Counted from the stretch's first letter, positions 16,426 through 26,824 are shown. The stretch: DNA of 64,000 nucleotides from an uncultured Bacteroidales bacterium (GCA_946407975.1 CAMJQC010000001.1:1-64000), one strand, 5' to 3'. Notes: a model not told the origin generated them from the sequence alone. A program made the numbers and translations.

Positions 16426-18777
16426 TCAATCCACTTCAATTTCGTCAACGAAGATCCAAGCGGGATAACCGTAGCCAGGATGGCTTTCCGGCAAGTCGTA
16501 AGGTTCAATCTTGACCCTCACATAATGAGCCTCAACAGGATCGAAGGTGAGTTCATAGGTCTGCACTTTATCGGCATCATAACCGGTCTGGATAGGATAT
16601 TCGGCAGCAGCCGTACGGGTGTACTGCACACCATCATCGGAGACCCACACCGAGGCCGCCTTGGGGTTGAAGATCCAAGAGCCTTTATCCACATCAGCAT
16701 TGAAACGGACACGGCTCACTTCCGAAGCCTCGAGCAAGTCGAAAGTGGCCTCGAGCGGTCTGCCCCAAAAACCCAGCCAACGACCGCTACGGAAGTTATA
16801 GCTGCCCTTCAAGCCATCGTTCAAGATCGGAGCTCCGCCATAGGTGTAGTTCTTGTCGGGTGCTTCGGTCAAAGTGACCGGTTTCATCGTCGCTTTGCTG
16901 AAATTGAATTCCGTTTCATAAGGGTTGCCTTCTCCTGTGGGTCGGATGACCACAGCGCGCAACGTGCAGTTTTCATTTATGCTGATAGGTTTTTCATAGG
17001 GCAGGCCTTCGACCGGGTCGCTCCCGTCAAGGGTATAGCGGATCTCTCCCTCTCCATATTTCGAAAGCGTCGTTACTATCCGTCCATTATCAAGGTCTGA
17101 TTCCGTTTTCACCTTCAAATCGAAGATATGCTTGGCATAGCAGAAATCGTAAAGGTCATACAGGTCGGCCAAGCGGAAACAACGGTTCACGAAGGCATCA
17201 TAATCCTTTTGCTCGGGCTGGCACCACTGGATCTCGGCCAAGGCTGCCATGCGCGGCATGGCATTATACTGCACATAACGGAAATACGGGATATGCTCCG
17301 TCCAAATATTGGCCTGTACCCCGATGATGTGTTTCTGTTCTTCCGGAGTCAATTCGGATGGAACGGGTTCGAAACCATACACTATCTCCACTGGCAGATA
17401 GCCCGTCACCACGACAGGCTCCTTGCTGACATCTTCCGTCTGGTTATAATCGAAATAGAGATAGGTGTTGGGCGTCATGATGACATCGTGTCCGAGACGG
17501 GCGGCATCAATGCCGCCATCGATGCCCCGCCAGCTCATCACGATGGCGTTTTCGGCCACTTCGCCCTCGAGGATCTCGTCCCAACCGATAATACGGCGGC
17601 CACGGGCTTCAATAACCTTCTCCATGCGCGACATCACATAACTCTGCAGGAAATCCTCAGCGCTATACTTCCCTTGCGCCTTCAGACCCAGTTCCTTAAT
17701 CTTGGCCTGACACCGCGGGCACTCATGCCAACGCACCTTGGGGCATTCGTCGCCACCGATGTGTATGATGTCGGATGGGAACACATCCATGACCTCGTTC
17801 AGCACGTCTTCGAGAAACAGCATGGTCTCTTCACGGCCAGCGCAGAGCACGTCCTCCGAGACGCCCCACATATTCCAGACTTCATAGGGACCACCGGTAC
17901 AGCCCAGCTCAGGATAGGAGGCCAAAGCGGCCTGCATGTGACCTGGCAAATCAATCTCAGGGATGATGGTGATATAACGGTCGGCCGCATATTGCACCAA
18001 GTCGTGCATCTCGTCCTGCGTATAGAAACCGCCATGCGGGATGGTATCGTATGCACCGCTATTATGCCCGATGACCGTATTCTTCCTATAGGCGCCGATT
18101 TCCGTCAGCTTGGGGTATTTCTTGATCTCCATCCTCCAACCCTGGTCTTCGGAGATGTGAAAATGGAACCGGTTCATGCCGTGCATGGCGAGCATGTCGA
18201 TATAGATTTTCACCGAATCGAGTGGCATGAAATGGCGGCACACGTCGAGATGCATGCCTCTGTAATGGAAACGCGGATAGTCGCTGACCGTAGCACAAGG
18301 CAAAACTATCTTGCAATCGCGACGGGCTTTTTCTTCCATTGCCTGGATAACGCCCGTAGGCAGACTTTTGCGTAGTGTCTGGATGCCATAGAAAATCCCA
18401 GCGGCATCGGCCCCCGAGATAGTGACCTGCTGCGGATTGACGGCGATCTCATAGGACTCCGGTTCTGTAAGATAATCGGGATTGACGGACAAAAAGATGC
18501 CTTCCTTTTCATCGCCTTGTAAAGGGAGACACTCCAACTTATAAGAGGTAATGTCAGCGATGTATTGCGAAAGAAACTCGGCATTGCGGCGCACGTCTTC
18601 GTTCTGTACGGGATAATAGATTTTTGTTTTACCTGTAAGTTCAAACACTTCGTCAGATTTAGGGACGATTTCCTTTGGCATCGGAATCACTTTGTAGTTT
18701 GCCACGACTTCAGGCTTCTCCTTACAGGCAGCCAATGTCAGTAACAGCGCAAATAGAATGATGGTTAGTTTTCTCAT
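16426..18777 (-). CDS. GH20 beta-N-acetylhexosaminidase lipoprotein
   Basis: 783 residues, lipoprotein (TLAAC, C18). Residues 25-150 are a GH20b N-terminal domain; 165-530 are the catalytic TIM barrel with HFHISEDQGWR and the Asp-Glu catalytic pair in IHIGGDECPK. The barrel is followed by a chitobiase-type C-terminal Ig-like domain (YTLDGSDPVEG) and a discoidin/F5-8C (CBM32-like) domain (LGFWGRPLEATFDL... ending IFVDEIEVD). It releases terminal GlcNAc or GalNAc from glycans, by substrate-assisted catalysis in this family. It lies 14 bp after murF-alr and is probably co-transcribed, which would suit recycling of amino sugars from mucin or peptidoglycan. Confidence 0.95.
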   Translation of the reverse strand: MRKLTIILFALLLTLAACKEKPEVVANYKVIPMPKEIVPKSDEVFELTGKTKIYYPVQNEDVRRNAEFLSQYIADITSYKLECLPLQGDEKEGIFLSVNPDYLTEPESYEIAVNPQQVTISGADAAGIFYGIQTLRKSLPTGVIQAMEEKARRDCKIVLPCATVSDYPRFHYRGMHLDVCRHFMPLDSVKIYIDMLAMHGMNRFHFHISEDQGWRMEIKKYPKLTEIGAYRKNTVIGHNSGAYDTIPHGGFYTQDEMHDLVQYAADRYITIIPEIDLPGHMQAALASYPELGCTGGPYEVWNMWGVSEDVLCAGREETMLFLEDVLNEVMDVFPSDIIHIGGDECPKVRWHECPRCQAKIKELGLKAQGKYSAEDFLQSYVMSRMEKVIEARGRRIIGWDEILEGEVAENAIVMSWRGIDGGIDAARLGHDVIMTPNTYLYFDYNQTEDVSKEPVVVTGYLPVEIVYGFEPVPSELTPEEQKHIIGVQANIWTEHIPYFRYVQYNAMPRMAALAEIQWCQPEQKDYDAFVNRCFRLADLYDLYDFCYAKHIFDLKVKTESDLDNGRIVTTLSKYGEGEIRYTLDGSDPVEGLPYEKPISINENCTLRAVVIRPTGEGNPYETEFNFSKATMKPVTLTEAPDKNYTYGGAPILNDGLKGSYNFRSGRWLGFWGRPLEATFDLLEASEVSRVRFNADVDKGSWIFNPKAASVWVSDDGVQYTRTAAAEYPIQTGYDADKVQTYELTFDPVEAHYVRVKIEPYDLPESHPGYGYPAWIFVDEIEVD

Positions 18778-18791
18778 AATGTATTTTAGTG

Positions 18792-21278
18792 TTATTCTTG
18801 GAAATAGACTCTTTTGACGCGTTGTGAAACGCCTGTCATAATCTCATAAGGGATGGTATGGCAGGCCTTGGCGATGTCGAAGATGCTGTGTTCTGCATCA
18901 AACACAACGACCGTATCGCCTTCATTAGCTTCCACCCCTGTGATGTCAATCATGCACATATCCATGCAGATATCACCCACAATGGGAACCTGTTGACCGT
19001 TGACATAGAACTTGCCGTTGCCGTTGCCAAGCAATCGCGAGAGGCCATCCGCATAGCCGATGGGAACGATGCCGATGCGCATGTCGTGTTCGGCTCGGCC
19101 ATGACGGTTGTAACCGATGCTATCGCCTGCTGGAACATCCTTAATCTGATTGATAGTCGTTTTGAGCGACACCACGTTCTGCAAAGCATCCTTATCCACA
19201 TCACAAGTAGGCACGCCATAAAGGCCAATGCCAAGACGGACCATATCGAACTGATACTGCGTGAAACGGCTGATGCCGGCCGTATTCAGGATATGACGAA
19301 GCACCTTATATGGGAAGGCGTCCACGATCATCTGACTGCCCTTCTCAAAGCAATGAATCTGACTCAAAGTGAACTCATCTTCAGCAGGGTTGTCAGCTGT
19401 AGCCAGATGCGAAAACACGCTGGCCACATGTAGTTGCGGGTTGGCTTTGATACGGTCTATCAATTCCGGGATTTCCGACTGGGCAAAACCCAAACGATGC
19501 ATGCCCGTATCAAGTTTGATATGGATATTCAAAGGATGTGCTTCCGGTAAAGCGAGGTTCTCCATAGCGCTCTCAATCATGGAGAGGTTGCGAAAACTGA
19601 ACACCTCAGGCTCAAGGTGATATTTGATGATGTTGTCATAACTGTTCACCTCGGGACTCATCACCATGATAGGCAAATTGATACCCAGACGACGCAACTC
19701 CACACCCTCGTCGGCGAAGGCCACCGTGAGATAATCCACACGGCGGAACTGCATGATATTGGAGACCTCATAGTTGCCGCTGCCATAGCCAAAAGCCTTC
19801 ACCATCACCATGAGTTTGGTCTCCGGCTTGATCTTGGAACGGTAATAATTCAAGTTGCTCACCAAATTGTTGAAGTTGACTTCCAGCACCGTCTCATGAG
19901 CTTTCTCCTGAATCTCCTTGCTGATTTGTTCAAACTCAAATGCACGCGCGCCTTTTAACAAAATGGTCTGGTTGTTGAACTTCGAAAAAGGGAAATGGGC
20001 CAAAAACTCGCCTACATTAGGATAGAAATAGCTCTCCATGGTGAAATGCTTGGCTTGACGAGAAATGGCGGGGCCAATGCCAATCAGCATGGAAACGTTT
20101 TTCTGTTCCAGCAATTGGGCAATATCCTTATAAAGGTCATATTCGTTACGGCCACTCTGTAGGATGTCGGACAAAATCAGCGTCCGTCCCTTGTGCTGAC
20201 GCTGCTGGTTCATCACATCGAGGGCTATGGAAAGGGCGTTGACATCGGAGTTATAATAGTCGTTGATGATGGTGCAGTTGTTGATGCCCGACTTGATCTC
20301 GAGACGCATGGCCACCGTATTCAACGTCAACAAGCGTTCTGCAATGACGGTTGGGTCGAGTTTCATCAGCAAACCTACGCAGATACAGTGCACGGCGTTT
20401 TCCACCGATGCATCGTCTAAGAATGGAATGACGTACTTATTGGATTGGCCCTCATAAAGGCATGTGATTTCGCAATTATTCTTCTTCCTCTTGACCGATT
20501 CCACAAAAAGAACAGCATCCTTGTCCTTACGGCTCCACGTGAAAAGCTTGACCTTTTCAGTAAGGCTAGACTTTATTATGACTTGCTGAATATCAGGATA
20601 ATCGATGCAATAGACCAGATGCTCCGCCTTCGTAAACAGGTTCATCTTCTCGCCCACCTTTTGCATACGATTGATGAAATTCTCATCATGGGCTTGGCCG
20701 ATATTGGTGAAAACGCCGATCGTCGGACGAATCACATCCTGCAGGGGCATCATCTCGTCAGGCTCCGAGATGCCAGCCTCAAAGATACCCAGCTGATGCT
20801 GGTCGCTCATCTGCCATGCTGAAAGCGGGACCCCCACTTGCGAGTTGTAGCTTCGCGGACTGCGTACAATCCTGAAATCAGGGCTTAACAACTGCGCCAG
20901 CCACTCCTTCACGATGGTCTTGCCATTGCTGCCCGTGATGCCTACGACGGGAATATCGAACTGCGCCCGATGATAGGCGGCCAGCTGTTGCAAGGCCTTC
21001 AAAGGGCTTTTCACCACGATAAGGCCCGCGTCAGTATAGTTTTCCTTAGGCAGATGGCTCACCACAAAGGCTCGAACGCCTTTTTCATACAGGTCGGCAA
21101 TGTATTTATGCCCATCGTTACGGGCGCTCTGCAAAGCAAAAAACAAGGTCTTGTCGGCGGTGATAAGCTGCCGGCTGTCGATCAGTAATTCCGTAATACC
21201 CATTATTGCATCGTTTCCAGACAATTTGCCATGAACGATTTCGGATATCTTTTTCAATGAATATTCCTGATGCTGCAT
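18792..21278 (-). CDS. murF-alr: bifunctional MurF ligase / alanine racemase
   Basis: 828 residues, a fusion typical of Bacteroidota. The N-terminal half (about 1-450) is UDP-MurNAc-tripeptide:D-Ala-D-Ala ligase, with the ATP loop GITGSNGKT near 114-122 and a Mur ligase core. The C-terminal half (about 460-828) is a PLP-dependent alanine racemase: VMVKAFGYGSG contains the PLP lysine, and GYNRHGRAEHDMRIGI and PIGYADG are conserved. One polypeptide therefore makes D-Ala and attaches the D-Ala-D-Ala dipeptide to the peptidoglycan precursor in the cytosol. It sits between a conserved hypothetical gene (24 bp upstream) and the GH20 gene (14 bp downstream). Confidence 0.95.
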   Translation of the reverse strand: MQHQEYSLKKISEIVHGKLSGNDAIMGITELLIDSRQLITADKTLFFALQSARNDGHKYIADLYEKGVRAFVVSHLPKENYTDAGLIVVKSPLKALQQLAAYHRAQFDIPVVGITGSNGKTIVKEWLAQLLSPDFRIVRSPRSYNSQVGVPLSAWQMSDQHQLGIFEAGISEPDEMMPLQDVIRPTIGVFTNIGQAHDENFINRMQKVGEKMNLFTKAEHLVYCIDYPDIQQVIIKSSLTEKVKLFTWSRKDKDAVLFVESVKRKKNNCEITCLYEGQSNKYVIPFLDDASVENAVHCICVGLLMKLDPTVIAERLLTLNTVAMRLEIKSGINNCTIINDYYNSDVNALSIALDVMNQQRQHKGRTLILSDILQSGRNEYDLYKDIAQLLEQKNVSMLIGIGPAISRQAKHFTMESYFYPNVGEFLAHFPFSKFNNQTILLKGARAFEFEQISKEIQEKAHETVLEVNFNNLVSNLNYYRSKIKPETKLMVMVKAFGYGSGNYEVSNIMQFRRVDYLTVAFADEGVELRRLGINLPIMVMSPEVNSYDNIIKYHLEPEVFSFRNLSMIESAMENLALPEAHPLNIHIKLDTGMHRLGFAQSEIPELIDRIKANPQLHVASVFSHLATADNPAEDEFTLSQIHCFEKGSQMIVDAFPYKVLRHILNTAGISRFTQYQFDMVRLGIGLYGVPTCDVDKDALQNVVSLKTTINQIKDVPAGDSIGYNRHGRAEHDMRIGIVPIGYADGLSRLLGNGNGKFYVNGQQVPIVGDICMDMCMIDITGVEANEGDTVVVFDAEHSIFDIAKACHTIPYEIMTGVSQRVKRVYFQE

Positions 21279-21302
21279 GATGAAAAATAAATAAAAGTAT
21301 GA

Positions 21303-21851
21303 TTATAAAACTGATTTCCATTTATATCCAAGACGCTTCAGCATTATGGCTGCACCAATTTCGTACAGCACTTTGACGCTACGGGCGTAGATATGAAAAG
21401 CGCGGATGCTCATTGGTTCGATGTTTTCATGCCGAATGAATCCTATAGCCGTTGTGGCGCATTGACGTAGGATCTCTTCGATCTTGTTGGCTTCTTCACT
21501 CTCAAGCTTCAAGCCTACTATGTCACGAATGATATGCTCGTCCATGTCATCGAATCCTCTCTTGCCCAACAGTTTAGCATAAGGCCAGGCACCAAAAGTC
21601 GACCAATCCTGGTCCCACCATTTGGCGATGGCCATGCCGACATAACCCGCCCATGCCAACGAGACAGTAGGATAATCGCTGATGACTTTCATCGCGTCCG
21701 CCATATAGTCGGGAGCCAATTCCTTCCATTTCTGGTCAATGTCATCGGAACGCAGCAAATTACCATCAAGGCATAAGGCAAGGGTACAGACACGGATCAA
21801 TTCGTCACGCAGATTATTCTCAAAAATGCCGTAGTAGGACGACTCATCCAT
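21303..21851 (-). CDS. conserved Bacteroidales hypothetical protein
   Basis: 182 residues, mostly helical and soluble, no signal peptide. Strongly patterned segments such as DYPTVSLAWAGYVGMAIAKW, GKRGFDDMDEHIIRDI and IRHENIEPMSIRAF look like a family I recall across Bacteroides relatives, but no function is known to me. The start at 21851 is chosen because the -7 box lies at 21869-21876; the longer frame from 21923 would begin upstream of its own promoter. It heads the transcript that continues into murF-alr and GH20. Confidence 0.75.
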   Translation of the reverse strand: MDESSYYGIFENNLRDELIRVCTLALCLDGNLLRSDDIDQKWKELAPDYMADAMKVISDYPTVSLAWAGYVGMAIAKWWDQDWSTFGAWPYAKLLGKRGFDDMDEHIIRDIVGLKLESEEANKIEEILRQCATTAIGFIRHENIEPMSIRAFHIYARSVKVLYEIGAAIMLKRLGYKWKSVL

Positions 21852-21868
21852 TGCTTGTAAATTTGCTG

Positions 21869-21876
21869 CAAAAATA
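21869..21876 (-). promoter_or_regulatory. -7 promoter box of the hypothetical-murF/alr-GH20 operon
   Basis: TATTTTTG on the minus strand, 17 bp from the chosen start codon; it decides the start. Confidence 0.6.
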
Positions 21877-21940
21877 ATGATTTTATCTGTGGAATCCCAT
21901 TGTTTCCTGCCTGGATTCATCAAGGGATAACAAAAAAAAT

Positions 21941-21948
21941 TAATTTTG
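21941..21948 (+). promoter_or_regulatory. -7 promoter box of pssA
   Basis: TAATTTTG lies 27 bp before the ATG at 21976. A possible TTG start at 21946 falls inside this box and is therefore rejected. Confidence 0.55.
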
Positions 21949-21975
21949 CGGCATGGTCAAACAACAAAGGTCATC

Positions 21976-22689
21976 ATGAACATCAAAAGACACATTCCCA
22001 ACGCCATCACCTGCTGCAACCTGCTTTCAGGCTGCCTCAGTATCCTTTTTCTCTGTTCCGGCATGCCTGTGAAGGCGGCACTAATGATCGTCGTAGCAGG
22101 CATTTTCGATTTCTTTGATGGTTTTGCCGCCCGGTTGCTCAAGGTTCAGTCGCCTATCGGCGCCGACCTGGATTCGCTCTCTGATGTAGTCTCTTTTGGC
22201 GTTGCACCTGGTTTCATCATGTATTATCTGATGGTCAGGGCCATGGACCACCCCGTCTTGCAGCTAGGCAATGTGGAGATGCTCGCCTGCATCGCATTTC
22301 TGTTGCCTGTATTTGCCGCCGTCCGTTTGGCCAAATTCAACAATGACGAAACACAAAAGACCTCCTTCGCTGGCATTCCCGCTCCGGGCATGGCGCTTTT
22401 CGTAGCCTCTTTGCCTTTGGCCCTCTGTCAAGCCGGGCATCTCACTGACGGCAGTCTCCGCCTAGGCTATTGCATCGGAATCGTCCTGATATTCTCGTTC
22501 ATGATGGTGTGTAGACTGCGTTTCTTCTCCTTCAAGATGAAAAACATAAAATGGAAAGGCAACGAATTCCGTTGGATTTTCTTGATCGTTTCCATTATCG
22601 CTTTTGCCATCTTCCGTTTGGTGGCGCTACCATTCATCATGATGCTATACATCCTGCTCTCCATATTCTTTGGGAACAAGATGGAATAA
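21976..22689 (+). CDS. pssA: CDP-diacylglycerol-serine O-phosphatidyltransferase
   Basis: 237 residues, integral membrane. The CDP-alcohol phosphotransferase motif is complete: DFFDGFAARLLK followed by GADLDSLSD, giving the DG...AR...G...D...D pattern near residues 45-68. About six to eight hydrophobic segments follow. It makes phosphatidylserine, the precursor of phosphatidylethanolamine, the main Bacteroidota phospholipid. The start giving MNIKRHIPNAITCCNLLSG matches the family N-terminus. Confidence 0.93.
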   Translation: MNIKRHIPNAITCCNLLSGCLSILFLCSGMPVKAALMIVVAGIFDFFDGFAARLLKVQSPIGADLDSLSDVVSFGVAPGFIMYYLMVRAMDHPVLQLGNVEMLACIAFLLPVFAAVRLAKFNNDETQKTSFAGIPAPGMALFVASLPLALCQAGHLTDGSLRLGYCIGIVLIFSFMMVCRLRFFSFKMKNIKWKGNEFRWIFLIVSIIAFAIFRLVALPFIMMLYILLSIFFGNKME

Positions 22690-22730
22690 GAAATCGATCA
22701 CAAGGGAAATGGCGGACTCAATACGCCATT

Positions 22731-23468
22731 CTACATGTCTTTCTTATGCAGAATAAAGTTTTGGCCTAAATACACTTCTCTCACATGCGGGTCAGCGGCA
22801 AGCTCTTCGGGGCTGCCCGACATCAGCACGCTGCCATCGAAAAGCAGATAGGCACGGTCGGTGATAGACAGCGTCTCATGCACGTTATGGTCGGTGATGA
22901 GCACACCGATGTTTTTCCTTTTGAGTTTGAAGATGATACGCTGGATATCCTCTACGGCAATAGGGTCGACACCTGCAAAGGGTTCGTCCAAAAGAATAAA
23001 CTTCGGGTCGACAGCAAGTGCACGGGCAATCTCCGTACGTCGACGTTCGCCACCCGAGAGCTGAATGCCTTTGCTCTTACGCACGTGCTGCAAGCCGAAC
23101 TCATCCAGCAAGCCTTCCAGCTTTTCATGCTGCTGGTCTTTGCTAAGGCCTTTCTTAAACTGCATCACCGATAGGATGTTGTCCTCCACGCTCATCTGAC
23201 GGAACACAGAAGCCTCTTGGGCGAGATAACCCACTCCCATCTGGGCACGTTTGTACATCGGTTCACCCGTAAGCTCCTGTTCATCCAGAAAGACTTGGCC
23301 CGAAAACGGCTTGATAAGCCCCACAATCATATAGAACGTAGTCGTCTTGCCTGCACCGTTAGGACCTAGCAATCCCACAATCTCACCTTGGCTCACCTCG
23401 ACGCTGACCTGTTTGACAACTGTGCGTTGCTTGTATTTCTTGATTAGTTCCTTTGTCCAGAGTCTCAT
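22731..23468 (-). CDS. lptB: LPS export ABC transporter ATPase LptB
   Basis: 245 residues. ABC ATPase of the LptBFG complex, which extracts LPS from the inner membrane. Walker [10 protein letters not shown] at about 36-44, Q-loop [10 protein letters not shown] (the LptB-specific form), signature LSGGERRR, Walker [14 protein letters not shown] and the switch His in ITDHNVHE are all present. The motifs are closer to LptB than to generic ABC ATPases. It is 11 bp downstream of the KpsF-type isomerase, matching the kdsD-lpt gene association; an LptF/G permease is encoded at 46407-47888. Confidence 0.95.
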   Translation of the reverse strand: MRLWTKELIKKYKQRTVVKQVSVEVSQGEIVGLLGPNGAGKTTTFYMIVGLIKPFSGQVFLDEQELTGEPMYKRAQMGVGYLAQEASVFRQMSVEDNILSVMQFKKGLSKDQQHEKLEGLLDEFGLQHVRKSKGIQLSGGERRRTEIARALAVDPKFILLDEPFAGVDPIAVEDIQRIIFKLKRKNIGVLITDHNVHETLSITDRAYLLFDGSVLMSGSPEELAADPHVREVYLGQNFILHKKDM

Positions 23469-23479
23469 AATTGGAGTGA

Positions 23480-24445
23480 TTAGAAAATGCCTTCCTTAAG
23501 GATATCGTGAAGGTGTATCACCCCCACATAGCGGTTCTGTTCCATAACCGGAAGCTGCGTTATGCTGTTGTGCCTCATTTTGTGCAAGGCATCCACCACA
23601 AGGGCTTCCGCATCGATGGTTATAGGTGTTGGAGTCATGATTTCCAACGCTTTGATCCTTTCGATATCAGGATGTTTCATCAGCATACGACGCAAATCGC
23701 CATCGGTGATGATCCCGACAAGCCGTCCATCGGTAACGACAGCGGTAGCGCCCAAGCGTTTTTGGGTCATCTCAATGATAACCTGAGTCAGACTATCGTC
23801 AGGGCCCACTTCTGGGCGCTCGTTTCTTTTATAAAGGTCAGACACGCGCAAATAGAGCTGTTTGCCCAAAGCGCCACCAGGATGAAACTTGGCGAAGTCT
23901 TCGGTTGAAAACCCACGGCATTTCATCACGGCAATGGCCAAGGCATCGCCCATAACCAGTTCTGCAGTGGTGCTACAGGTAGGTGCCAGATTTCCCGGAA
24001 CGGCCTCGTCGCCTACCGTAACATCCAAAACATAGTCCGATTGCTGAGCCAAAAAAGAATTACGGTTGCCCACAATAGCCACGATGGTATTGCCGCGCAA
24101 CTTAATCAAAGGCACAAGCACTTTGATTTCAGGGGTCTCGCCACTCTTCGACAGGACGAACACGATGTCGTTTTCCCGAATTATCCCAAGGTCTCCGTGA
24201 ATGGCATCAGCGGCATGCATAAACACAGATGCCGTCCCGGTCGAATTCATCGTAGCGGCGATTTTTTGCGCAATGATAGCGCTTTTACCAATGCCTGAAA
24301 AGACAAGATTCCCTTTGTTTTTGATGATTTTTTGGACAACTTCTGTAAAATTTTCGTCTATAAGCGTCTTTAATCCAAAAACAGCATTTGCCTCATTTTC
24401 AACAACTTGAAGCGCAATCTCATAGATATTTTGCCTTTTTTGCAT
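23480..24445 (-). CDS. kdsD: KpsF/GutQ-type D-arabinose-5-phosphate isomerase
   Basis: 321 residues. An N-terminal SIS sugar-isomerase domain ([42 protein letters not shown]) is followed by two CBS domains (from about 205; ending [15 protein letters not shown]). It converts ribulose 5-phosphate to arabinose 5-phosphate, the first step toward KDO of LPS. Co-transcription with lptB supports the KDO/LPS role over the sorbitol-operon GutQ role. Confidence 0.92.
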   Translation of the reverse strand: MQKRQNIYEIALQVVENEANAVFGLKTLIDENFTEVVQKIIKNKGNLVFSGIGKSAIIAQKIAATMNSTGTASVFMHAADAIHGDLGIIRENDIVFVLSKSGETPEIKVLVPLIKLRGNTIVAIVGNRNSFLAQQSDYVLDVTVGDEAVPGNLAPTCSTTAELVMGDALAIAVMKCRGFSTEDFAKFHPGGALGKQLYLRVSDLYKRNERPEVGPDDSLTQVIIEMTQKRLGATAVVTDGRLVGIITDGDLRRMLMKHPDIERIKALEIMTPTPITIDAEALVVDALHKMRHNSITQLPVMEQNRYVGVIHLHDILKEGIF

Positions 24446-24461
24446 TTTTCTTCTTTTTTTC

Positions 24462-24494
24462 TTGCGCAGTATTCAACTAAATTCTATACATTTG
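24462..24494 (+). promoter_or_regulatory. possible promoter of recQ
   Basis: TTG (24462-24464), 22 bp, then TACATTTG (24487-24494). It would give a leader of about 100 nt, much longer than others here, so this is uncertain. Confidence 0.35.
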
Positions 24495-24602
24495 TTCTAT
24501 GGTTCTTTGCGTAGAAAAACGCTTGCATAAAGAACAATATTATAATAGGCTGCAAAATAAAACAAAAGTTCGGACAATACAAAATAAAAAGAAGATACTA
24601 TC

Positions 24603-26813
24603 ATGGCAAAGACAAACAACGACGACAAGGCTATTCACAAACTGCTGAGAGACGTTTTCGGATTTGACCAATTCAAGGGAAATCAGGAAGCCATCATCAA
24701 AAGCATTTTAGGAGGCCATAACACTTTCGTTTTAATGCCAACAGGAGGAGGCAAGTCGTTGTGTTATCAATTGCCTGCCATGATGTCTGATGGCACTGCC
24801 ATTGTCGTCTCCCCACTGATTGCCTTGATGAAGAATCAAGTTGACATGATTCGCAATTTTGGTACAGAGATTGGCATCGCTCATGTGATGAATTCCTCCT
24901 TGTCGAAAGCTGAACTTGTCGAAGTGAAGGAAGATCTGAAAAGCGGCAAGACAAAACTGCTTTACGTGGCGCCTGAATCGCTTACTAAAGACGAGACCGT
25001 AGACTTCCTTAAAGGCTTAAAGATTTCGTTTGTCGCCATTGACGAAGCCCACTGTATCTCCGAATGGGGACACGATTTCCGTCCCGAATACCGTCGGTTG
25101 CGTCCCATCATCAACGCCATCGACCCCAAGCTCCCCATCATTGCCTTGACGGCTACTGCTACTGTGAAAGTACAGCAGGACATCATGAAGAACCTTGAGA
25201 TTCTTGACGCCAACGTCTTCAAATCCTCATTCGACCGACCGAACCTGTATTACGAAGTAAGGCCGAAGACCAAGGACGTTATCAAGGACATCATCAAATA
25301 CATCAAGCAAAACCCAGGCAAGTCTGGTATTGTTTATTGCCTCAGCCGCAAGAAAGTGGAAGAACTGGCCGAGACCCTGGTCGTCAACGGCATACGCGCC
25401 CTCCCCTATCATGCCGGTCTCGAGAGTCAGATCCGTAAAGAGAACCAAGACAAGTTCCTTATGGAGGAAGTCGATGTCATCGTGGCAACCATCGCCTTTG
25501 GAATGGGCATCGACAAACCCGACGTCCGTTTTGTCATCCACCACGACATCCCGAAGAGCCTCGAGGGCTATTACCAGGAAACGGGTCGCGCCGGTCGTGA
25601 TGGCGGAGAAGGCAACTGCATCGCTTTTTATGATTATGAAGACATCCATAAACTGGAAAAATTCAACAAAGGAAAGAATGTAGCCGAGCAGGAAATCGCT
25701 AGAGAACTGCTCAACGAAACGGTGACCTATGCCGAGTCAGCCGTATGCCGGCACCGCTTGCTGCTGCACTATTTCGGAGAAGAATACAATAAGGAAAACT
25801 GCGGCTCGTGCGACAACTGCCGTCATCCCAAAGAGAAATTCGACGGCAAAGAAGACCTTAAGCTGGTACTTGAAGCCATTGAAGACACCAAACAGCTTTT
25901 CAAGACCAAGCACATTGCCGACCTGCTCGCTGGCAACCTTACTGGTGACATCAAGACAGCCAAACAGGAGAACAACGAATTCTTTGGCGCCGGCGACGAA
26001 CATAATGAGAAATATTGGACTGCGGTCATTCGTCAAGCACTGGTCAATAAATTGATTGTCAAGGATATCGAAAATTACGGCATCCTGAAAATCACCAAAG
26101 AGGGCAAAAACTTCATTAAGAAGCCCTACTCCATCATGCTTGTTAAAGATCATGATTACGAAGCCGACGAAGACAGCGATGCCGAAGCTTTATCTTTAGG
26201 GATGAGCAAGGACGGCGGTGCTGACAAGACCCTGTTTTCCATGCTGAAAGATTTGAGGAAGACCATCGCAAAGCAAAACAATCTGCCGCCATTTGTCATT
26301 TTCCAAGATCCTTCGTTAGAGGATATGGCCATTCAATATCCTATCACTAAGGAAGAAATGACACAGATTGCCGGAGTCGGAGCCGGAAAAGCCGAGAAAT
26401 TCGGCGAGCCCTTTATCAAACTCATCAAGGAGTACGTCGAGGAAAACGACATCACACGTCCTAACGACATGGTAGTGAAGTCTGTCGTCAACAAATCCGC
26501 ACTGAAACTCAGCATTATTCAAAACATCGATAAGAAAATCGCACTCGATGACCTCGCCTATGGAAAAGGCTTGACTTTAAGCGAATTGCTCACCGAGATA
26601 GAAAGCATCGTTTCTTCGGGCATGCACCTCGATTTAAACTACTACATCGATGATTTTGTTGACGTATATCATCGTGAAGACATTTTGGAGTATTTCCGGA
26701 ATGCCGAGACAGATGATGTCAAAACTGCGCTGCAAGAACTTGGAGAGGACGAATACGAAGAAGACGAGATCCGCCTGATGCGTATAAAGTTTTTGTCGGA
26801 CGTTGGCAACTGA
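24603..26813 (+). CDS. recQ: ATP-dependent DNA helicase RecQ
   Basis: 736 residues. Superfamily 2 3'-5' helicase used in recombination and repair. Motif I is MPTGGGKSLCYQLPA near 39-53, motif II is DEAH in AIDEAHCISEWGHDFRPEYR, and motif VI is QETGRAGRDG. The RecQ zinc site uses CRH...CGSCDNC at about 380-403. A winged-helix and an HRDC-like helical region follow, then a C-terminal HTH_40-type tail (LTLSELLTEIESIV). Length is typical of Bacteroidota RecQ. A DUF4296 lipoprotein gene follows after 11 bp. Confidence 0.95.
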   Translation: MAKTNNDDKAIHKLLRDVFGFDQFKGNQEAIIKSILGGHNTFVLMPTGGGKSLCYQLPAMMSDGTAIVVSPLIALMKNQVDMIRNFGTEIGIAHVMNSSLSKAELVEVKEDLKSGKTKLLYVAPESLTKDETVDFLKGLKISFVAIDEAHCISEWGHDFRPEYRRLRPIINAIDPKLPIIALTATATVKVQQDIMKNLEILDANVFKSSFDRPNLYYEVRPKTKDVIKDIIKYIKQNPGKSGIVYCLSRKKVEELAETLVVNGIRALPYHAGLESQIRKENQDKFLMEEVDVIVATIAFGMGIDKPDVRFVIHHDIPKSLEGYYQETGRAGRDGGEGNCIAFYDYEDIHKLEKFNKGKNVAEQEIARELLNETVTYAESAVCRHRLLLHYFGEEYNKENCGSCDNCRHPKEKFDGKEDLKLVLEAIEDTKQLFKTKHIADLLAGNLTGDIKTAKQENNEFFGAGDEHNEKYWTAVIRQALVNKLIVKDIENYGILKITKEGKNFIKKPYSIMLVKDHDYEADEDSDAEALSLGMSKDGGADKTLFSMLKDLRKTIAKQNNLPPFVIFQDPSLEDMAIQYPITKEEMTQIAGVGAGKAEKFGEPFIKLIKEYVEENDITRPNDMVVKSVVNKSALKLSIIQNIDKKIALDDLAYGKGLTLSELLTEIESIVSSGMHLDLNYYIDDFVDVYHREDILEYFRNAETDDVKTALQELGEDEYEEDEIRLMRIKFLSDVGN

Positions 26814-26824
26814 TTCCCAATACC

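Noticed and set aside
17128..18375. 415-codon open frame on the plus strand
   Set aside because: It lies entirely antisense to the GH20 hexosaminidase gene, which has clear catalytic motifs; the translated sequence is His/Ile-rich with no family resemblance.
22708..22730. Hairpin AATGGCG/CGCCATT between pssA and lptB
   Set aside because: Seven-bp stem with a 9-nt loop but no T-tract on either side; too weak to call a terminator, though it lies between convergent genes.
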